Shown here in pieces: positions 32,946 through 42,522 of a stretch of DNA of 64,000 nt (position 1 is its first letter; the number at the start of each line of letters is the position of its first letter). The notes beneath the pieces are model-generated. The model made no database searches. It worked only from the letters and a program-made list of their open reading frames with translations, and had not been told where the DNA came from. The position numbers and the translations under genes were made by a program. Origin of the DNA: Lachnospiraceae bacterium (GTDB lineage Bacteria; Bacillota; Clostridia; Lachnospirales; Lachnospiraceae). The DNA is taken from positions 78,826-142,825 of the forward strand of contig JAQXVT010000045.1 in the NCBI GenBank assembly GCA_029225065.1. The letters run 5' to 3'.

Positions 32946-34379
32946 ATGAGTACAGACAGATACGTAAGTCCGCTTTCAGAGCGGTACGCAAGCAAGGAGA
33001 TGCAGTATGTTTTTTCACCGGATATGAAATTCAGGACCTGGAGAAGACTCTGGATCGCGCTTGCAGAGACGGAAAAAGAGCTGGGACTGGATATCACAGA
33101 CGAGCAGATTGAGGAGCTGAAAGCGCATCAGGACGACATCAACTATGAGGTGGCGAAAGAGCGTGAGAAGGTAGTCCGTCATGACGTAATGTCACACGTT
33201 TATGCGTACGGTGTACAGTGTCCGAAGGCAAAGCCGATCATCCACCTCGGCGCGACCTCCTGCTACGTAGGAGACAATACCGATATCATCGTTATGACAG
33301 AAGCGCTGAAGATTGTCCGCAAGAAGCTGGTCAATGTGATCGCACAGCTGTCCGCATTCGCAAAAAAATATGAGTCACAGCCGACACTTGCCTTTACTCA
33401 TTTTCAGCCGGCGCAGCCGACGACTGTCGGAAAACGCGCAACGCTCTGGACACAGGAGTTTCTGATGGATCTGGAGGATCTGGAGTATGTGCTTGGCGGT
33501 ATGAAGCTTCTTGGCTCCAAGGGAACGACCGGTACACAGGCAAGCTTTTTGGAGCTGTTTGACGGAGACCAGGAGACGATCGATAAGATTGATCCGATGA
33601 TTGCCGAGAAGATGGGCTTTACCGCATGCGTGGCAGTATCCGGCCAGACGTATTCGAGAAAGACCGATACCCGTGTGCTCAACGTGCTCGCAGGCATTGC
33701 TGCAAGTGCACACAAGATGTCAAACGACATCCGTCTGCTGCAGCATCTGAAGGAAGTAGAAGAGCCGTTTGAAAAAACACAGATCGGTTCTTCTGCGATG
33801 GCCTACAAGCGCAACCCGATGCGCAGTGAGCGAATCGCATCCCTTTCCCGTTACGTGATCTGTGACGCGTTAAACCCGGCGATCACATCCGCATGTCAGT
33901 GGTTTGAGCGTACGCTGGATGATTCTGCAAACAAGCGTCTTTCGGTTCCGGAGGGCTTCCTTGCGATCGACGGAATCCTGGATCTGTGTTTGAATGTAAC
34001 CGACGGCCTGAAGGTTTATCCGAAGGTGATCGAGAAGCATATGATGGCAGAGCTTCCGTTTATGGCGACCGAGAATATCATGATGGATGCCGTAAAAGCA
34101 GGAGGTGACCGTCAGGAGCTGCATGAGAAGATCCGTGAGCTTTCGATGGAGGCCGGACGTAATGTCAAGGAGGAAGGAAAGGACAACAATCTTCTGGAGT
34201 TGATCGCAGCTGACCCGGCGTTCAACCTTTCCCTTGAGGATCTGCAGAAGTCCATGCAGCCGATTCGCTATGTCGGAAGATCAAAGGAGCAGGTGGAGCG
34301 GTTCGTAGATACCGTGGTTGCCCCAGTTCTTGAGAAATACAAAGACCTGCTTGGCGTAAAAGCAGAAATCAATGTCTGA
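32946..34379 (+). CDS. purB: Adenylosuccinate lyase
   Basis: Cleaves fumarate from SAICAR and adenylosuccinate in purine synthesis. Fumarase/aspartase-fold helical protein; the signature loop GSSAMAYKRNPMRSE is intact, with THFQPAQPTTVGKR (active-site His region) and HLGATSCYVGDN. Length 477 is typical. AAAGGAG ribosome site. Short direct repeats (AAACGCTGAAA at 32901 and 32922) lie in the gap after purF. A terminator follows about 100 bases later. Confidence 0.97.
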   Translation: MSTDRYVSPLSERYASKEMQYVFSPDMKFRTWRRLWIALAETEKELGLDITDEQIEELKAHQDDINYEVAKEREKVVRHDVMSHVYAYGVQCPKAKPIIHLGATSCYVGDNTDIIVMTEALKIVRKKLVNVIAQLSAFAKKYESQPTLAFTHFQPAQPTTVGKRATLWTQEFLMDLEDLEYVLGGMKLLGSKGTTGTQASFLELFDGDQETIDKIDPMIAEKMGFTACVAVSGQTYSRKTDTRVLNVLAGIAASAHKMSNDIRLLQHLKEVEEPFEKTQIGSSAMAYKRNPMRSERIASLSRYVICDALNPAITSACQWFERTLDDSANKRLSVPEGFLAIDGILDLCLNVTDGLKVYPKVIEKHMMAELPFMATENIMMDAVKAGGDRQELHEKIRELSMEAGRNVKEEGKDNNLLELIAADPAFNLSLEDLQKSMQPIRYVGRSKEQVERFVDTVVAPVLEKYKDLLGVKAEINV

Positions 34380-34479
34380 TCTGGCATGAATATTATCTGA
34401 CTCTCCACGCGCGGGCAAAGTCGTCAAACGGAGCGGGCGCAGAGAGGATATTATCTACAGAGATGTAAAATAAGCTATA

Positions 34480-34520
34480 AAAAAGGCGGGAAGAGAAAAA
34501 CGCTTCCTGCCTTTTTGTTT
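34480..34520. terminator. Bidirectional terminator between purB and the converging small membrane gene
   Basis: Stem AAAGGCGGGAAG / CTTCCTGCCTTT with loop AGAAAAACG, T-run on the plus side and A-run on the other side, so it can act in both directions. Confidence 0.85.
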
Positions 34521-34759
34521 TACTTTTTCTTTTTAGTTTCGGACTGTTCATCCGGATTCTGCCGGTTATCCAGCACGCGTGCGATCAGCATCATCGCGTA
34601 GAGCAGGACCGGAATCACAATGGTGCAGCCGATGGCTGCCATCAATACATTTTGCGTATTCGGATTCGCGGTCAGACCGAGATAGAGGACTACGAGATAC
34701 ATACCGGCAAGTAAAATCGCCCCGATCAGGGCAAATACACGTACTATTTTCTTTTTCAT
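34520..34759 (-). CDS. Small two-segment membrane protein, uncharacterised
   Basis: 79 residues: MKKKIVRVF start, a hydrophobic segment at about 6-30, a second at about 39-62, and a charged C-terminal tail ending in KKKK. A GGAG site lies about 7 bases before the ATG at 34759. The open frame extends further upstream but without homology or a ribosome site. I do not recognise the family; many Clostridia have similar small membrane proteins. Confidence 0.7.
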   Translation of the reverse strand: MKKKIVRVFALIGAILLAGMYLVVLYLGLTANPNTQNVLMAAIGCTIVIPVLLYAMMLIARVLDNRQNPDEQSETKKKK

Positions 34760-34928
34760 ACAAAACTCCATTCTGCCGCAGTGGCGGCGTAAAAATAATC
34801 TCCACATGATAACAGAGATTGCGCATATCAGGAATCGTGCTTCGCACGATGATGTGCAGCCAATCAATTTGTTCTGTAAATTAGTTACATAGTATATAAC
34901 AGAGTTTCGTTTGGATGTCAACAAATAC

Positions 34929-34957
34929 TTGAGCATAAGCGTCTGGTATGGTATTCT
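34929..34957 (+). promoter_or_regulatory. Candidate sigma-A promoter upstream of the 86-residue gene
   Basis: TTGAGC (34929-34934), 17-base spacer, TATTCT (34952-34957). Probably drives the small hypothetical gene and the HPr-ptsI pair. Confidence 0.6.
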
Positions 34958-35048
34958 AATACTAGCTAGAAAGTTACCTGACTGACCGAACGGACTGCAA
35001 AGCGCTGCTTTGCCTGGTCAGCCGGGAAGATGAACAGGAGGCAAAGGC

Positions 35049-35309
35049 ATGGAGGAAATTTCCCTGAAGGGGATATTTTCACTGGAACTGATTCGAAAAG
35101 AGCGTTTTGCAGGTTCGTGTGGAATGATGCGCTATATGCTGATGATGGATGACGGAAAAATGAAGGCAAGCGTATATCCGGAACCGTACTGCTGGGAGGC
35201 GACGCCGGAGGATCAGAAAGAATCTCAATTTTTTGAATATTCCGCGGAGGGAATCGAGGCAATGGTGAAGTGGCTCAATCAGAAATATCATGAAAAATTT
35301 TGCGGATGA
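35049..35309 (+). CDS. Small conserved-looking hypothetical protein upstream of HPr
   Basis: 86 residues, mixed alpha/beta by eye, with no signal or membrane segment: a strand-rich start (ISLKGIFSLELIRK, MMRYMLMMDDGKMKASVYPEPYCWE) and a C-terminal helix (GIEAMVKWLNQKYHEKF). AACAGGAGG lies 8-9 bases before the ATG. Codon use is like its neighbours, so it is likely real. I cannot name a family. Confidence 0.7.
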   Translation: MEEISLKGIFSLELIRKERFAGSCGMMRYMLMMDDGKMKASVYPEPYCWEATPEDQKESQFFEYSAEGIEAMVKWLNQKYHEKFCG

Positions 35310-35402
35310 GCTGTGTCACGCATAAAATTTCAAAATCCGCAGATGATAAAAGGGAAAAAGAGCAGCGAAAGAAATGGGCTGCTGGAAAAAAGGAGTTAAT
35401 GC

Positions 35403-35651
35403 ATGGCGGAGTTTCAATATGTGATTACGGACACTGCAGGTCTTCATGCACGTCCGGCAGCGCAGCTGGCACGACTTGTGAAGGAGACAGACTGTGCAGT
35501 TACGGTTGAAAAAGAAGGTCAGACGGCGGATGCGGCAGGAGTGATGTCATTGATGCGTCTCGGTATAAAAAAAGGCGACGAGGTGACTGTGACCGCAGAT
35601 GACCCGAAGGTACTGGAAGTACTGAGAGAATTTTTTTACAGAAATTTGTAA
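35403..35651 (+). CDS. HPr family phosphocarrier lacking Ser46
   Basis: 82 residues. The phosphorylatable His15 sits in GLHARPA, so it can take phosphate from enzyme I. A gap-free alignment with B. subtilis HPr (from memory) puts Gly at position 46 and Ala at 45 (normally Lys-Ser), within ADAAGVMSLMRLG. Ser46 is the HPr kinase target that makes HPr a CcpA co-repressor, so this protein should not serve that role. It lies 15 bases before ptsI. AAAGGAG ribosome site. The protein could be the main HPr or a specialised one; a second HPr elsewhere in the genome would decide. Confidence 0.9.
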   Translation: MAEFQYVITDTAGLHARPAAQLARLVKETDCAVTVEKEGQTADAAGVMSLMRLGIKKGDEVTVTADDPKVLEVLREFFYRNL

Positions 35652-35665
35652 GAAGGAGTTCTGAC

Positions 35666-37282
35666 ATGGAGCGGTACAGAGGAAAATCGGTTTCGCCGAA
35701 TATTGCAATCGGCAGGATCTGGTTTTATGAAAAAGAAAAGTTCCAGATTGAAAAAAGAACGATCAGCGATTCGACAGTGGAATGGAAACGGTATGAGGAT
35801 GCCAGAAGTATAGCAAGGAATCAGCTGCAGGAGCTGATGCAGAAAGTCGAAGAGGAAGTCGGCGAGATGAATGCGGCGATCTTTGATGTGCATGCACTGC
35901 TCATGGAAGATGCGGATTACAATGCTTATATTCACCGGATGATTGAAGAGCAGATGGTAAATGCAGAATATGCGGTGCATGAGGCTGGTGTTCATTTTGC
36001 GGAGATATTCACGGCGATGGATGACGAATATTTTCGGGCGCGCGCTGCGGATATTCGCGATATTTCACAGCGTCTGGTTGGAATCCTGACTGATCAGAGA
36101 GCAGAAAAGGTGTTCTGGGAGGAGCCGATGATTATTGTTGCACCGGACCTGGTGCCGAGTGAGACGGTTCAGATGGACCGTTCAAAGGTGCTTGCGTTTG
36201 TGACGGAGAAAGGGTCAGTCAATTCTCATGCGGCAATTCTGGCACGGACAATGAATATTCCGGCGCTTACTTCCATGCCCGTGAAACGGGAGTGGAACGG
36301 CAGACTTGGAATTGTGGACGGAGGCAGCGGAGTTCTGTATGTTGATCCGGATCTTCCAACGCTGGAGCGAATGCGCCGCTATGAAAAGAAAGTAAAAAAA
36401 GCTGCGCTGGAGCTTCAGAAATTAAAGGGCCTTGAGACAGTAACGAGATATGGTAAAAAAATTCGCCTTTATGCAAACATTGGAAATGTAGCAGATGCGG
36501 AGGAAGCACTGTATCAGGATGCGGAGGGTATTGGGCTGTTCCGCAGTGAGTTTCTGTATCTGGAGAAAAATTCCCTGCCAACTGAGGAAGAGCAGTTTGA
36601 GAGCTACCGGGCGGTGGCAGAGAAGATGAACGGCAAAAGGGTCATCATACGGACGATGGATATCGGTGCAGACAAGCAGGCAGATTATCTGGGACTGGAG
36701 AAAGAAGAAAATCCGGCAATGGGCTATCGCGCAATCCGAATCTGTCTGGATCATCAGGAAATTTTCCGGACACAGCTGCGCGCGATCTACCGCGCAAGCG
36801 TATATGGGACGATTGCAGTCATGTTTCCGATGATTATTTCCGTGGAGGAAGTACAGGAAATTAAAAAGCAGATTGAAGCGGTAAAAGAAGAACTTCGACA
36901 GGAGCAGATTCCGTTTAAAGAGATCGAGACCGGAATCATGATTGAGACGCCGGCTGCAGCATTAATCAGCGATGAACTGGCCCGTGAGGTGAATTTTTTC
37001 AGCATCGGGACAAACGATCTGAGCCAGTATACCCTGGCGGTTGACCGCCAGAACCCGAAGCTGGAGCATTTTTTTGACCCGCATCATCCGGCTGTGCTGC
37101 GGCTGATTCGCATGACAGTGGAGAACGGGCATCGTGGCGGATGCTGGGTCGGCATCTGCGGAGAGCTGGCGGCTGATCTGACACTGACTGCAGAGTTTGT
37201 CCGGATGGGCGTGGATGAGCTTTCGGTATCTCCGCCTATGGTGCTGCCGGTGCGGGAGACCGTGCGGAATATAAGCTTATGA
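35666..37282 (+). CDS. ptsI: PTS enzyme I, phosphoenolpyruvate-protein phosphotransferase
   Basis: Transfers phosphate from PEP to HPr. 538 residues, shorter than the usual 570-575. The phospho-His is H188 in VNSHAAILART (standard: TSHxAIxAR), the PEP-binding domain shows GIGLFRSEFLY, GYRAIRICLDH, FFSIGTNDLSQYTLAVDRQNP, and the acid Cys is C498 in GICGELA. The 5' part has a shorter HPr-binding helical domain. AGAAGGAG ribosome site. No sugar-specific enzyme II is present in the window. Confidence 0.93.
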   Translation: MERYRGKSVSPNIAIGRIWFYEKEKFQIEKRTISDSTVEWKRYEDARSIARNQLQELMQKVEEEVGEMNAAIFDVHALLMEDADYNAYIHRMIEEQMVNAEYAVHEAGVHFAEIFTAMDDEYFRARAADIRDISQRLVGILTDQRAEKVFWEEPMIIVAPDLVPSETVQMDRSKVLAFVTEKGSVNSHAAILARTMNIPALTSMPVKREWNGRLGIVDGGSGVLYVDPDLPTLERMRRYEKKVKKAALELQKLKGLETVTRYGKKIRLYANIGNVADAEEALYQDAEGIGLFRSEFLYLEKNSLPTEEEQFESYRAVAEKMNGKRVIIRTMDIGADKQADYLGLEKEENPAMGYRAIRICLDHQEIFRTQLRAIYRASVYGTIAVMFPMIISVEEVQEIKKQIEAVKEELRQEQIPFKEIETGIMIETPAAALISDELAREVNFFSIGTNDLSQYTLAVDRQNPKLEHFFDPHHPAVLRLIRMTVENGHRGGCWVGICGELAADLTLTAEFVRMGVDELSVSPPMVLPVRETVRNISL

Positions 37283-37334
37283 GCAAGATTACAGCTTAAA
37301 ATAATGAGTGAAAATACAAAAATAAAATGACATA

Positions 37335-37364
37335 AAAAGAGACGTGGCATGCCATGTCTCTTTT
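37335..37364. terminator. Bidirectional terminator between ptsI and the M32 peptidase gene
   Basis: Near-perfect palindrome: AAAAGAGAC and GTCTCTTTT arms around TGGCATGCCA. T-tract on both strands. Confidence 0.8.
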
Positions 37365-37371
37365 AACGTTC

Positions 37372-38874
37372 TCAGGACAAATGATAAACGTCCGTATATT
37401 TCTTTGTAAAATAATCAAGCAGCGGTTTTGCGCTCATCTCTTTGCCGCAGACGGCATGAATGACTTCTTTTGGCTCGCGCAGGGAACCGTACCAGTGGAT
37501 TTTCTCGTTCAGCCATTTTGTGATCGTGTGGATCTGGCCGGAGGCAAGGATTTCATCGACGTTCCCAAGCTCCTGCTCCAGTGCTTGAAGGAACATACCG
37601 TCATAGATACTTCCGAGCAGATAGGATGGGAAGTATCCGAATGATCCGTCAGACCAGTGCATGTCCTGAAGGATGCCCTCTGCGTCGTTAGAAGGCGTGA
37701 TCTGCAGATACTCCTGCATTTTCTGATTCCACAGAGCCGGAAGGTCATTTACCGGCACGTGATCGCGGAAGATAGCCTGCTCCATCTCATAGCGGAGGAT
37801 GATATGCAGGCAGTAGGTGACCTCATCGGCCTCCGTGCGGATCATGCTGTTCTGCACGTGGTTGATCTCGCGGCAGAACTCATCGAGGGAGTGTTTTTTG
37901 AGCTCCGGAAGCAGCTCCTGGATCTGTGCGTAGATCGGAATCCAGAAATTTTTATTGCGCCCAAGTATGTTCTCGAAGAAACGGGACTGGCTTTCGTGCA
38001 CGCCCATATAGCGGCAGTCGTCGGCTTCCGTGTTCTGGAGCGCCGGATCAACGTTCTGCTCGAAGATGCCATGGCCGCCCTCATGGATTGCGGAAAACAT
38101 GGAAGAAATCACATTGTTTTCATAGTAGTGATTCGTGATGCGGACGTCGTTTCTGGAAAAACCGGTCGTAAACGGATGCTCGCTGACGGCGGTTGTGCCT
38201 GCATCAAGAGAAAAGCCGATGTAGTTTAAAAGCAGATCCTGCACCTTCATCTGTGCCGGAATATCGTAAAATCCATCGAAGGCGGCGCTGTCCGGCTGCG
38301 GAGCTGCAAGGATTTTTGCAAGCAGCGGAAGCAGTCCCTGCTTTAATTCCTCGAAGACACGGTCGATTGTGGCGGAATCCATTCCCTTTTCATACTGATC
38401 CAGGAGGACCTCATACGTGTCCTTTCCGGGATCGGTGTAAGCACATTTCTGCGTGATCATGGAAATCAGCTTTTCCAGATACGGTGCAAACAGAGAATAG
38501 TCGGATGCTCTTTTTGCTTCTGTCCATGCTTTCAGGGACTGATTCTGCAGGCTGACAAGCTCCTCAAAGAAAGCCTGCGGAATGCGGCGGCTCTTTTCAA
38601 GCTCCTCCTTTAACTTCTGTACCGTGTACTGCATGCCGACAGTAAGCTGCGAGAATTCCTCCGGTTCATTTAACGCTTTAACGAGTTCAAAAAACTCATC
38701 GGAATTGGAGAGCGCGAAGGCCTCGGACGATGCAAACGTCATCGTGTCGGACATGTCGTTATATCCGTGTTTCGGTGTGGCGGTGTAGAGATCCCAGCTT
38801 GCCAGCACGCCGATTTTCTGAAAACGGAGAATGCGGCGGTAGATAGCCTGGAATTTATCAAATGTTTTGCTCAT
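37372..38874 (-). CDS. M32 family metallocarboxypeptidase
   Basis: 500 residues, cytoplasmic. The zinc motif H264-E-G-G-H268 lies in AIHEGGHGIFEQN, and the downstream ESQSRFFEN supplies the third ligand Glu region typical of M32 (Taq carboxypeptidase). Further family signatures are TEADEVTYCLHIILRYEMEQA and GSFGYFPSYLLGSIY. Removes C-terminal residues from peptides with broad specificity. AAAGGAA ribosome site upstream of the ATG at 38874. Faces ptsI tail to tail. Confidence 0.95.
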   Translation of the reverse strand: MSKTFDKFQAIYRRILRFQKIGVLASWDLYTATPKHGYNDMSDTMTFASSEAFALSNSDEFFELVKALNEPEEFSQLTVGMQYTVQKLKEELEKSRRIPQAFFEELVSLQNQSLKAWTEAKRASDYSLFAPYLEKLISMITQKCAYTDPGKDTYEVLLDQYEKGMDSATIDRVFEELKQGLLPLLAKILAAPQPDSAAFDGFYDIPAQMKVQDLLLNYIGFSLDAGTTAVSEHPFTTGFSRNDVRITNHYYENNVISSMFSAIHEGGHGIFEQNVDPALQNTEADDCRYMGVHESQSRFFENILGRNKNFWIPIYAQIQELLPELKKHSLDEFCREINHVQNSMIRTEADEVTYCLHIILRYEMEQAIFRDHVPVNDLPALWNQKMQEYLQITPSNDAEGILQDMHWSDGSFGYFPSYLLGSIYDGMFLQALEQELGNVDEILASGQIHTITKWLNEKIHWYGSLREPKEVIHAVCGKEMSAKPLLDYFTKKYTDVYHLS

Positions 38875-38895
38875 GGCTGGTTCCTTTCGTCATTG

Positions 38896-38946
38896 GTCAA
38901 AACGGATATTCGAAATCCATTTTGCTGCTTGCTTAATTCAGGTTAT
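38896..38946 (-). repeat. R1 intergenic hairpin element, copy e
   Basis: Full-length, inverted orientation: GTCAAAACGGATATTCGAAA, then ATCCATTTTGCTGC, then the TTAATTCAGGTTA flank. One arm has mutated (ATCCATTT), weakening the hairpin. Confidence 0.7.
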
Positions 38947-39035
38947 ATTTTGGAATGCAGACAGGTATTAACGCCTTCAGTGTGCAGCTGCGATACCGTC
39001 TGTGCTGCGCATGTCTGAAGGAAAGATTCCTTCGT

Positions 39036-40115
39036 TTAACGATCATAGATCAGCGCATTTGACAGATCGCCGACGATCTCATGCTCCGCAAACAGTGCGG
39101 TCGCACCGCCGGTATGCCAGAATACGACGCAGCTTCCCTGCGGAATCTTTCCGCTCTTTACGTGCGCGATCAATGCGGCAAGTGCTTTTCCGGAGTAGAC
39201 CGGATCGACAAAAAGTCCCTCGCGCTGTGCCAGATATTTGATCGCCTCGGTCGATTCTTTTCCCGGCATTTCGTAGCCTGGCTGATAAAATTCACCTTCG
39301 CGCTTTACATCCGCAGCCGGATCGACAGTTACATCGGTCACACCGAGATATTCAAGGGTCTGGTTTGCGAGATCGGCCGCTTTTTTCAGGTAGGAATCAT
39401 CTTTTTTGCTGACGTTGACGGAAACGATTCTGGTGTCACTGCCGATCAGCTTGCGTCCTGCAGCAAGTCCTGCCATCGTTCCGGCGGTTCCGGTCGCGTG
39501 ATACAGAAAATCAGCCTTTTTTCCAAGCTCCTGCATCTGCTGTGTAAGCTCCAGATAGCCCTCGGCAAATCCAAGAGAACCGACACGGTTTGCACCACCC
39601 ATTGGGACATCGTAACAGATGTGTCCCTCTTTTTCCAACTCCTGGCGACGGATGGCAGCCATCTGCAGTGCGCGCTCATCTGCTTCATCCTCCGTCTCGC
39701 CGTCCAGCATGCGAACGATGTGGATCTCTGCGCCGAGCACCTGGTCAAGGAAAAGGTTGGAGCGCACGTCAGTCTCATTGACCGGCACAACGGCGGTCAG
39801 ATAAAGAATCGGCTTCAGTCCGGCCTTGCGGCAGGCAGTTGCCGTCTGCATTGCGTGGTTGGACTGGGTTGCACCGTAGGTGAAGACATATTCTGCGCCT
39901 TTGGCAAGGGCATCGCCGATCAGATATTCCAGCTTGCGGATCTTGTTTCCGCCGAAAAGACTGCGGCCCGTTAAGTCGTCGCGTTTCATATAAAGATCGA
40001 TGCCGAGATCCTCTGAGAGGCGGTCAAGCCGGTGCAGAGGAGTCGGGAAGAAACCGAGTTCACAGCGCGGTTTTGAATGAAGAAGTGTTTTTGCTTCGTT
40101 GATAGTGTAAGACAT
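39036..40115 (-). CDS. D-cysteine desulfhydrase / ACC deaminase family PLP enzyme
   Basis: 359 residues. The PLP lysine is K58 in LFGGNKIRKLEY, with TYGATQSNHAMQTA and GTAGTMAGLAAG (phosphate-binding loop). The family includes D-cysteine desulfhydrase (DcyD) and 1-aminocyclopropane-1-carboxylate deaminase; in gut Firmicutes the former is more likely, releasing pyruvate, sulfide and ammonia. The start at 40115 (SYTINEAKTLL) has AAGGAG upstream; a longer frame to 40145 is possible but lacks a site. No amino acid transporter neighbours it. Confidence 0.9.
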   Translation of the reverse strand: MSYTINEAKTLLHSKPRCELGFFPTPLHRLDRLSEDLGIDLYMKRDDLTGRSLFGGNKIRKLEYLIGDALAKGAEYVFTYGATQSNHAMQTATACRKAGLKPILYLTAVVPVNETDVRSNLFLDQVLGAEIHIVRMLDGETEDEADERALQMAAIRRQELEKEGHICYDVPMGGANRVGSLGFAEGYLELTQQMQELGKKADFLYHATGTAGTMAGLAAGRKLIGSDTRIVSVNVSKKDDSYLKKAADLANQTLEYLGVTDVTVDPAADVKREGEFYQPGYEMPGKESTEAIKYLAQREGLFVDPVYSGKALAALIAHVKSGKIPQGSCVVFWHTGGATALFAEHEIVGDLSNALIYDR

Positions 40116-40216
40116 AAAAACTCCTTTCTGAGCAGTCGGAATCAAAGGCGATTCACGTTCCGCTTTGCGGTCTGTTCATAGCCGAATTGCTGGCTTGCAG
40201 GGAGCCTGATTCGGTT

Positions 40217-40250
40217 AAATAAAATGGATGCCGGGAATCCCCGACATCCA
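40217..40250 (-). terminator. Rho-independent terminator after the GH51 gene
   Basis: On the minus strand: stem TGGATGTCGGG / CCCGGCATCCA (one mismatch), then TTTTATTT. It stops GH51 transcription before the next minus-strand gene. The stretch 40116-40216 holds degraded R1-like pieces (CCGAAT and ATTCGGTTAAAT). Confidence 0.8.
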
Positions 40251-40369
40251 CCAGTATATCCGTTTCTGATTTGGAAAGCAAGAAAAACAAAACAGCCATT
40301 TTCAAACCTTATGATGCTGCGAGCAGCAAAGCGGCTTGTGACTTCCGGTTTTGGCTGACGAGAACATTT

Positions 40370-42403
40370 TTACTGGAGAACCAGTACACTTACCGAATAT
40401 TTCGGCAGTACATAGCTGAAGTTATCGGATACATCGATCGATTCCTCCTGCGGAACGATGTGCTCCGGATCCTTGAAGGTGTTCAGCTCCTCCGGAGAAT
40501 CGCTTTTCAGGACTGTCGCTGTTCCGGAAAAGACAGAAGCGTCAGAGAGGGTGATGGAGAGCGGAACGTCCGTTCCAGAGACATTGACCAGCTTCAGAAT
40601 GATACTTCCATCCTCGCCAAGTGAGCTTACCTGATAAACGCCGTCAGTCTCACCGGAAAGCGTGCTGTCAAGCTTGTAAGCACCCTGATGATTCATGAAA
40701 AGCTTCTGGACATAGTAGTTTACTGTGCCGTAGACGGAATCATTGGAGAAGAAAATCATGTCCGGTGTCCACTGGTTTGACTTGTCGTTTCCAAACAGCG
40801 GTGCGTAGCAGGCAAGTGATACGATATCGCCGTTGCGCTCAAGGCCGGTCATATAGGCGGCTTCTGCAAGCGCAGCCTCCATATTGTTGGCCTTTGCGGC
40901 GTATTCGCCGAGGAAGACCGGAACGCTGTCACGGTCGTAGGAGTCGTAACGCTCAGTGTTTGCAAGGAACCACTCCGGCGTTTCATAGTAGTGCTCGTCG
41001 ACGAGTCCTGCGTAATCACTTCCTTTGGCTGCGATCTGATCCCAGGCGAAGCGGTCAGAGGAGGCAGGGCCGTTTGCAACGATCAGTTCAATATCGCTGT
41101 AAAGCTCCGGGATTTCCTGTGCGGCGTTTTCAAATGCTTCCTTGAAGCGCTCATAGTGGCTGTAGTATTCCTCCTGCCACTGCTCATTGCCGATGCCGAT
41201 GTACTGAAGCGGGAACGGATCCTCGTGTCCCATGGCGATGCGGACCGCGCCCCAGGTGGTAGTTTCATCGCCGCGGCAGAACTCCACAAGGTCAAGCGCA
41301 TCCTGAATGCAGGCATTGAATTCGTCGCTGTCCTCAGAGAGATACGTGTAACCGTCACCGGACTGAATCGGGCATACCATACCGGCATTGACGACCGGGA
41401 CCGGAAGACAGTCAAGATCCTCGCAGAGCAGGAAATATTCATAGAATCCCATACCGTACGTCATGTAGTATGGATTTGTCGTGCTGTTGTTCCAGATATC
41501 GACGCCCAGTGGTCTTGCGGATACGTCCCCGACGACCTCTTCACCGTTGACTGTTGTCGTGATTCCGTTTCCGATCGAATCCTTCCAGCAGTACTGGTTG
41601 CCGTCCATCGTTCCCTCAATAGCACATCCGCCCGGGAAACGCAGAAATTTCGGATGCAGCGCCTCGAGATATTCGCCGATATCGCGGCGGATGCCGTTTT
41701 TGCGGCCTTTGTAGGTGTCGGACGGGAAGAGCGAAATGCAGTCCGCAGCGGCGGAGCCATTTCCGATCTTTACGAAGAGCCGCAGTCCGTTGGAAGAAGA
41801 TGCGGACGGCGTCAGGGTGCATTCATATTTTACCCATTCATTCGTGAGTGCCGGGATTTCTGCTGTGGCGAGTACATTGTCTTCCTTATCGACGATTGAG
41901 ACCTGGACAGCTCCGGTATAGCCGTCCATTTCCTTTAAGAAAGCGGAGAAGCGATAGTCCTCGCCCTCATTTACCGCAAAGCCTTTCAGATAGCCCTTGT
42001 TTCCGATGCCTTCCATCGCATCGCCCGTGTTGGTGATGACAGCGTAGTGCGTGTTATTTTCGTTCAGGCACGAACCATCCTCGCTTCCGTCAATCACATC
42101 AAAAGAGACCGACTCTTTGTCACTCAGAGAATAGTTATGCTTTCCGGAGTTTTTGGCAAGCATTCCGTACTCGAAGGAGCCGTTCTTGATCAGCTCGCCG
42201 TACATGCCGCCGTCCACGGCAAAATTGATGTCCTCAAGAAAGATGCCGTAGAGAAGCGGGCTGATCGCATCAGCGTCCGTGAGAGCAGATGCGTCTGCAT
42301 TTACCGTAAGCTCGGCCTCTGCCTTTGCCGACAGATTTGAGAATCTGCCAAGTACCAGTGCTGCGGCAAAAAGCGCAGCGGCGTGGGTGATGTTCTTTTT
42401 CAT
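40370..42403 (-). CDS. Secreted GH51 alpha-L-arabinofuranosidase
   Basis: 677 residues with a signal peptide (MKKNITHAAALFAAALVLG, cleavage probably near SAKAEA at 27-30). Order: GH51 N-terminal part (LYGIFLEDINFAVDGGMYGELI), an inserted carbohydrate-binding-like beta domain (about 100-225), the catalytic barrel (PKFLRFPGGC, acid/base E407 in GIGNEQW, nucleophile E500 in FLGEYAAK) and a C-terminal beta domain. Releases arabinose from arabinan or arabinoxylan outside the cell. It has no LPXTG motif and no lipobox. AGGAGG ribosome site. Confidence 0.93.
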   Translation of the reverse strand: MKKNITHAAALFAAALVLGRFSNLSAKAEAELTVNADASALTDADAISPLLYGIFLEDINFAVDGGMYGELIKNGSFEYGMLAKNSGKHNYSLSDKESVSFDVIDGSEDGSCLNENNTHYAVITNTGDAMEGIGNKGYLKGFAVNEGEDYRFSAFLKEMDGYTGAVQVSIVDKEDNVLATAEIPALTNEWVKYECTLTPSASSSNGLRLFVKIGNGSAAADCISLFPSDTYKGRKNGIRRDIGEYLEALHPKFLRFPGGCAIEGTMDGNQYCWKDSIGNGITTTVNGEEVVGDVSARPLGVDIWNNSTTNPYYMTYGMGFYEYFLLCEDLDCLPVPVVNAGMVCPIQSGDGYTYLSEDSDEFNACIQDALDLVEFCRGDETTTWGAVRIAMGHEDPFPLQYIGIGNEQWQEEYYSHYERFKEAFENAAQEIPELYSDIELIVANGPASSDRFAWDQIAAKGSDYAGLVDEHYYETPEWFLANTERYDSYDRDSVPVFLGEYAAKANNMEAALAEAAYMTGLERNGDIVSLACYAPLFGNDKSNQWTPDMIFFSNDSVYGTVNYYVQKLFMNHQGAYKLDSTLSGETDGVYQVSSLGEDGSIILKLVNVSGTDVPLSITLSDASVFSGTATVLKSDSPEELNTFKDPEHIVPQEESIDVSDNFSYVLPKYSVSVLVLQ

Positions 42404-42494
42404 ACATAATCCTCCTGCTGTTAGTGAATGTACGCTCGGGATCTTCTCGCAAAATCAGGCACAAAAAGATTCCGGGAGCACATAAGGTAGCTTT

Positions 42495-42522
42495 ATTGTA
42501 ACAGTATATTTAGAAAAAACAA
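42495..42522 (-). promoter_or_regulatory. Candidate sigma-A promoter of GH51
   Basis: On the minus strand: TTGTTT (42522-42517), 16-base spacer, TACAAT (42500-42495). Leader of about 85 bases to the GH51 start. Confidence 0.6.
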
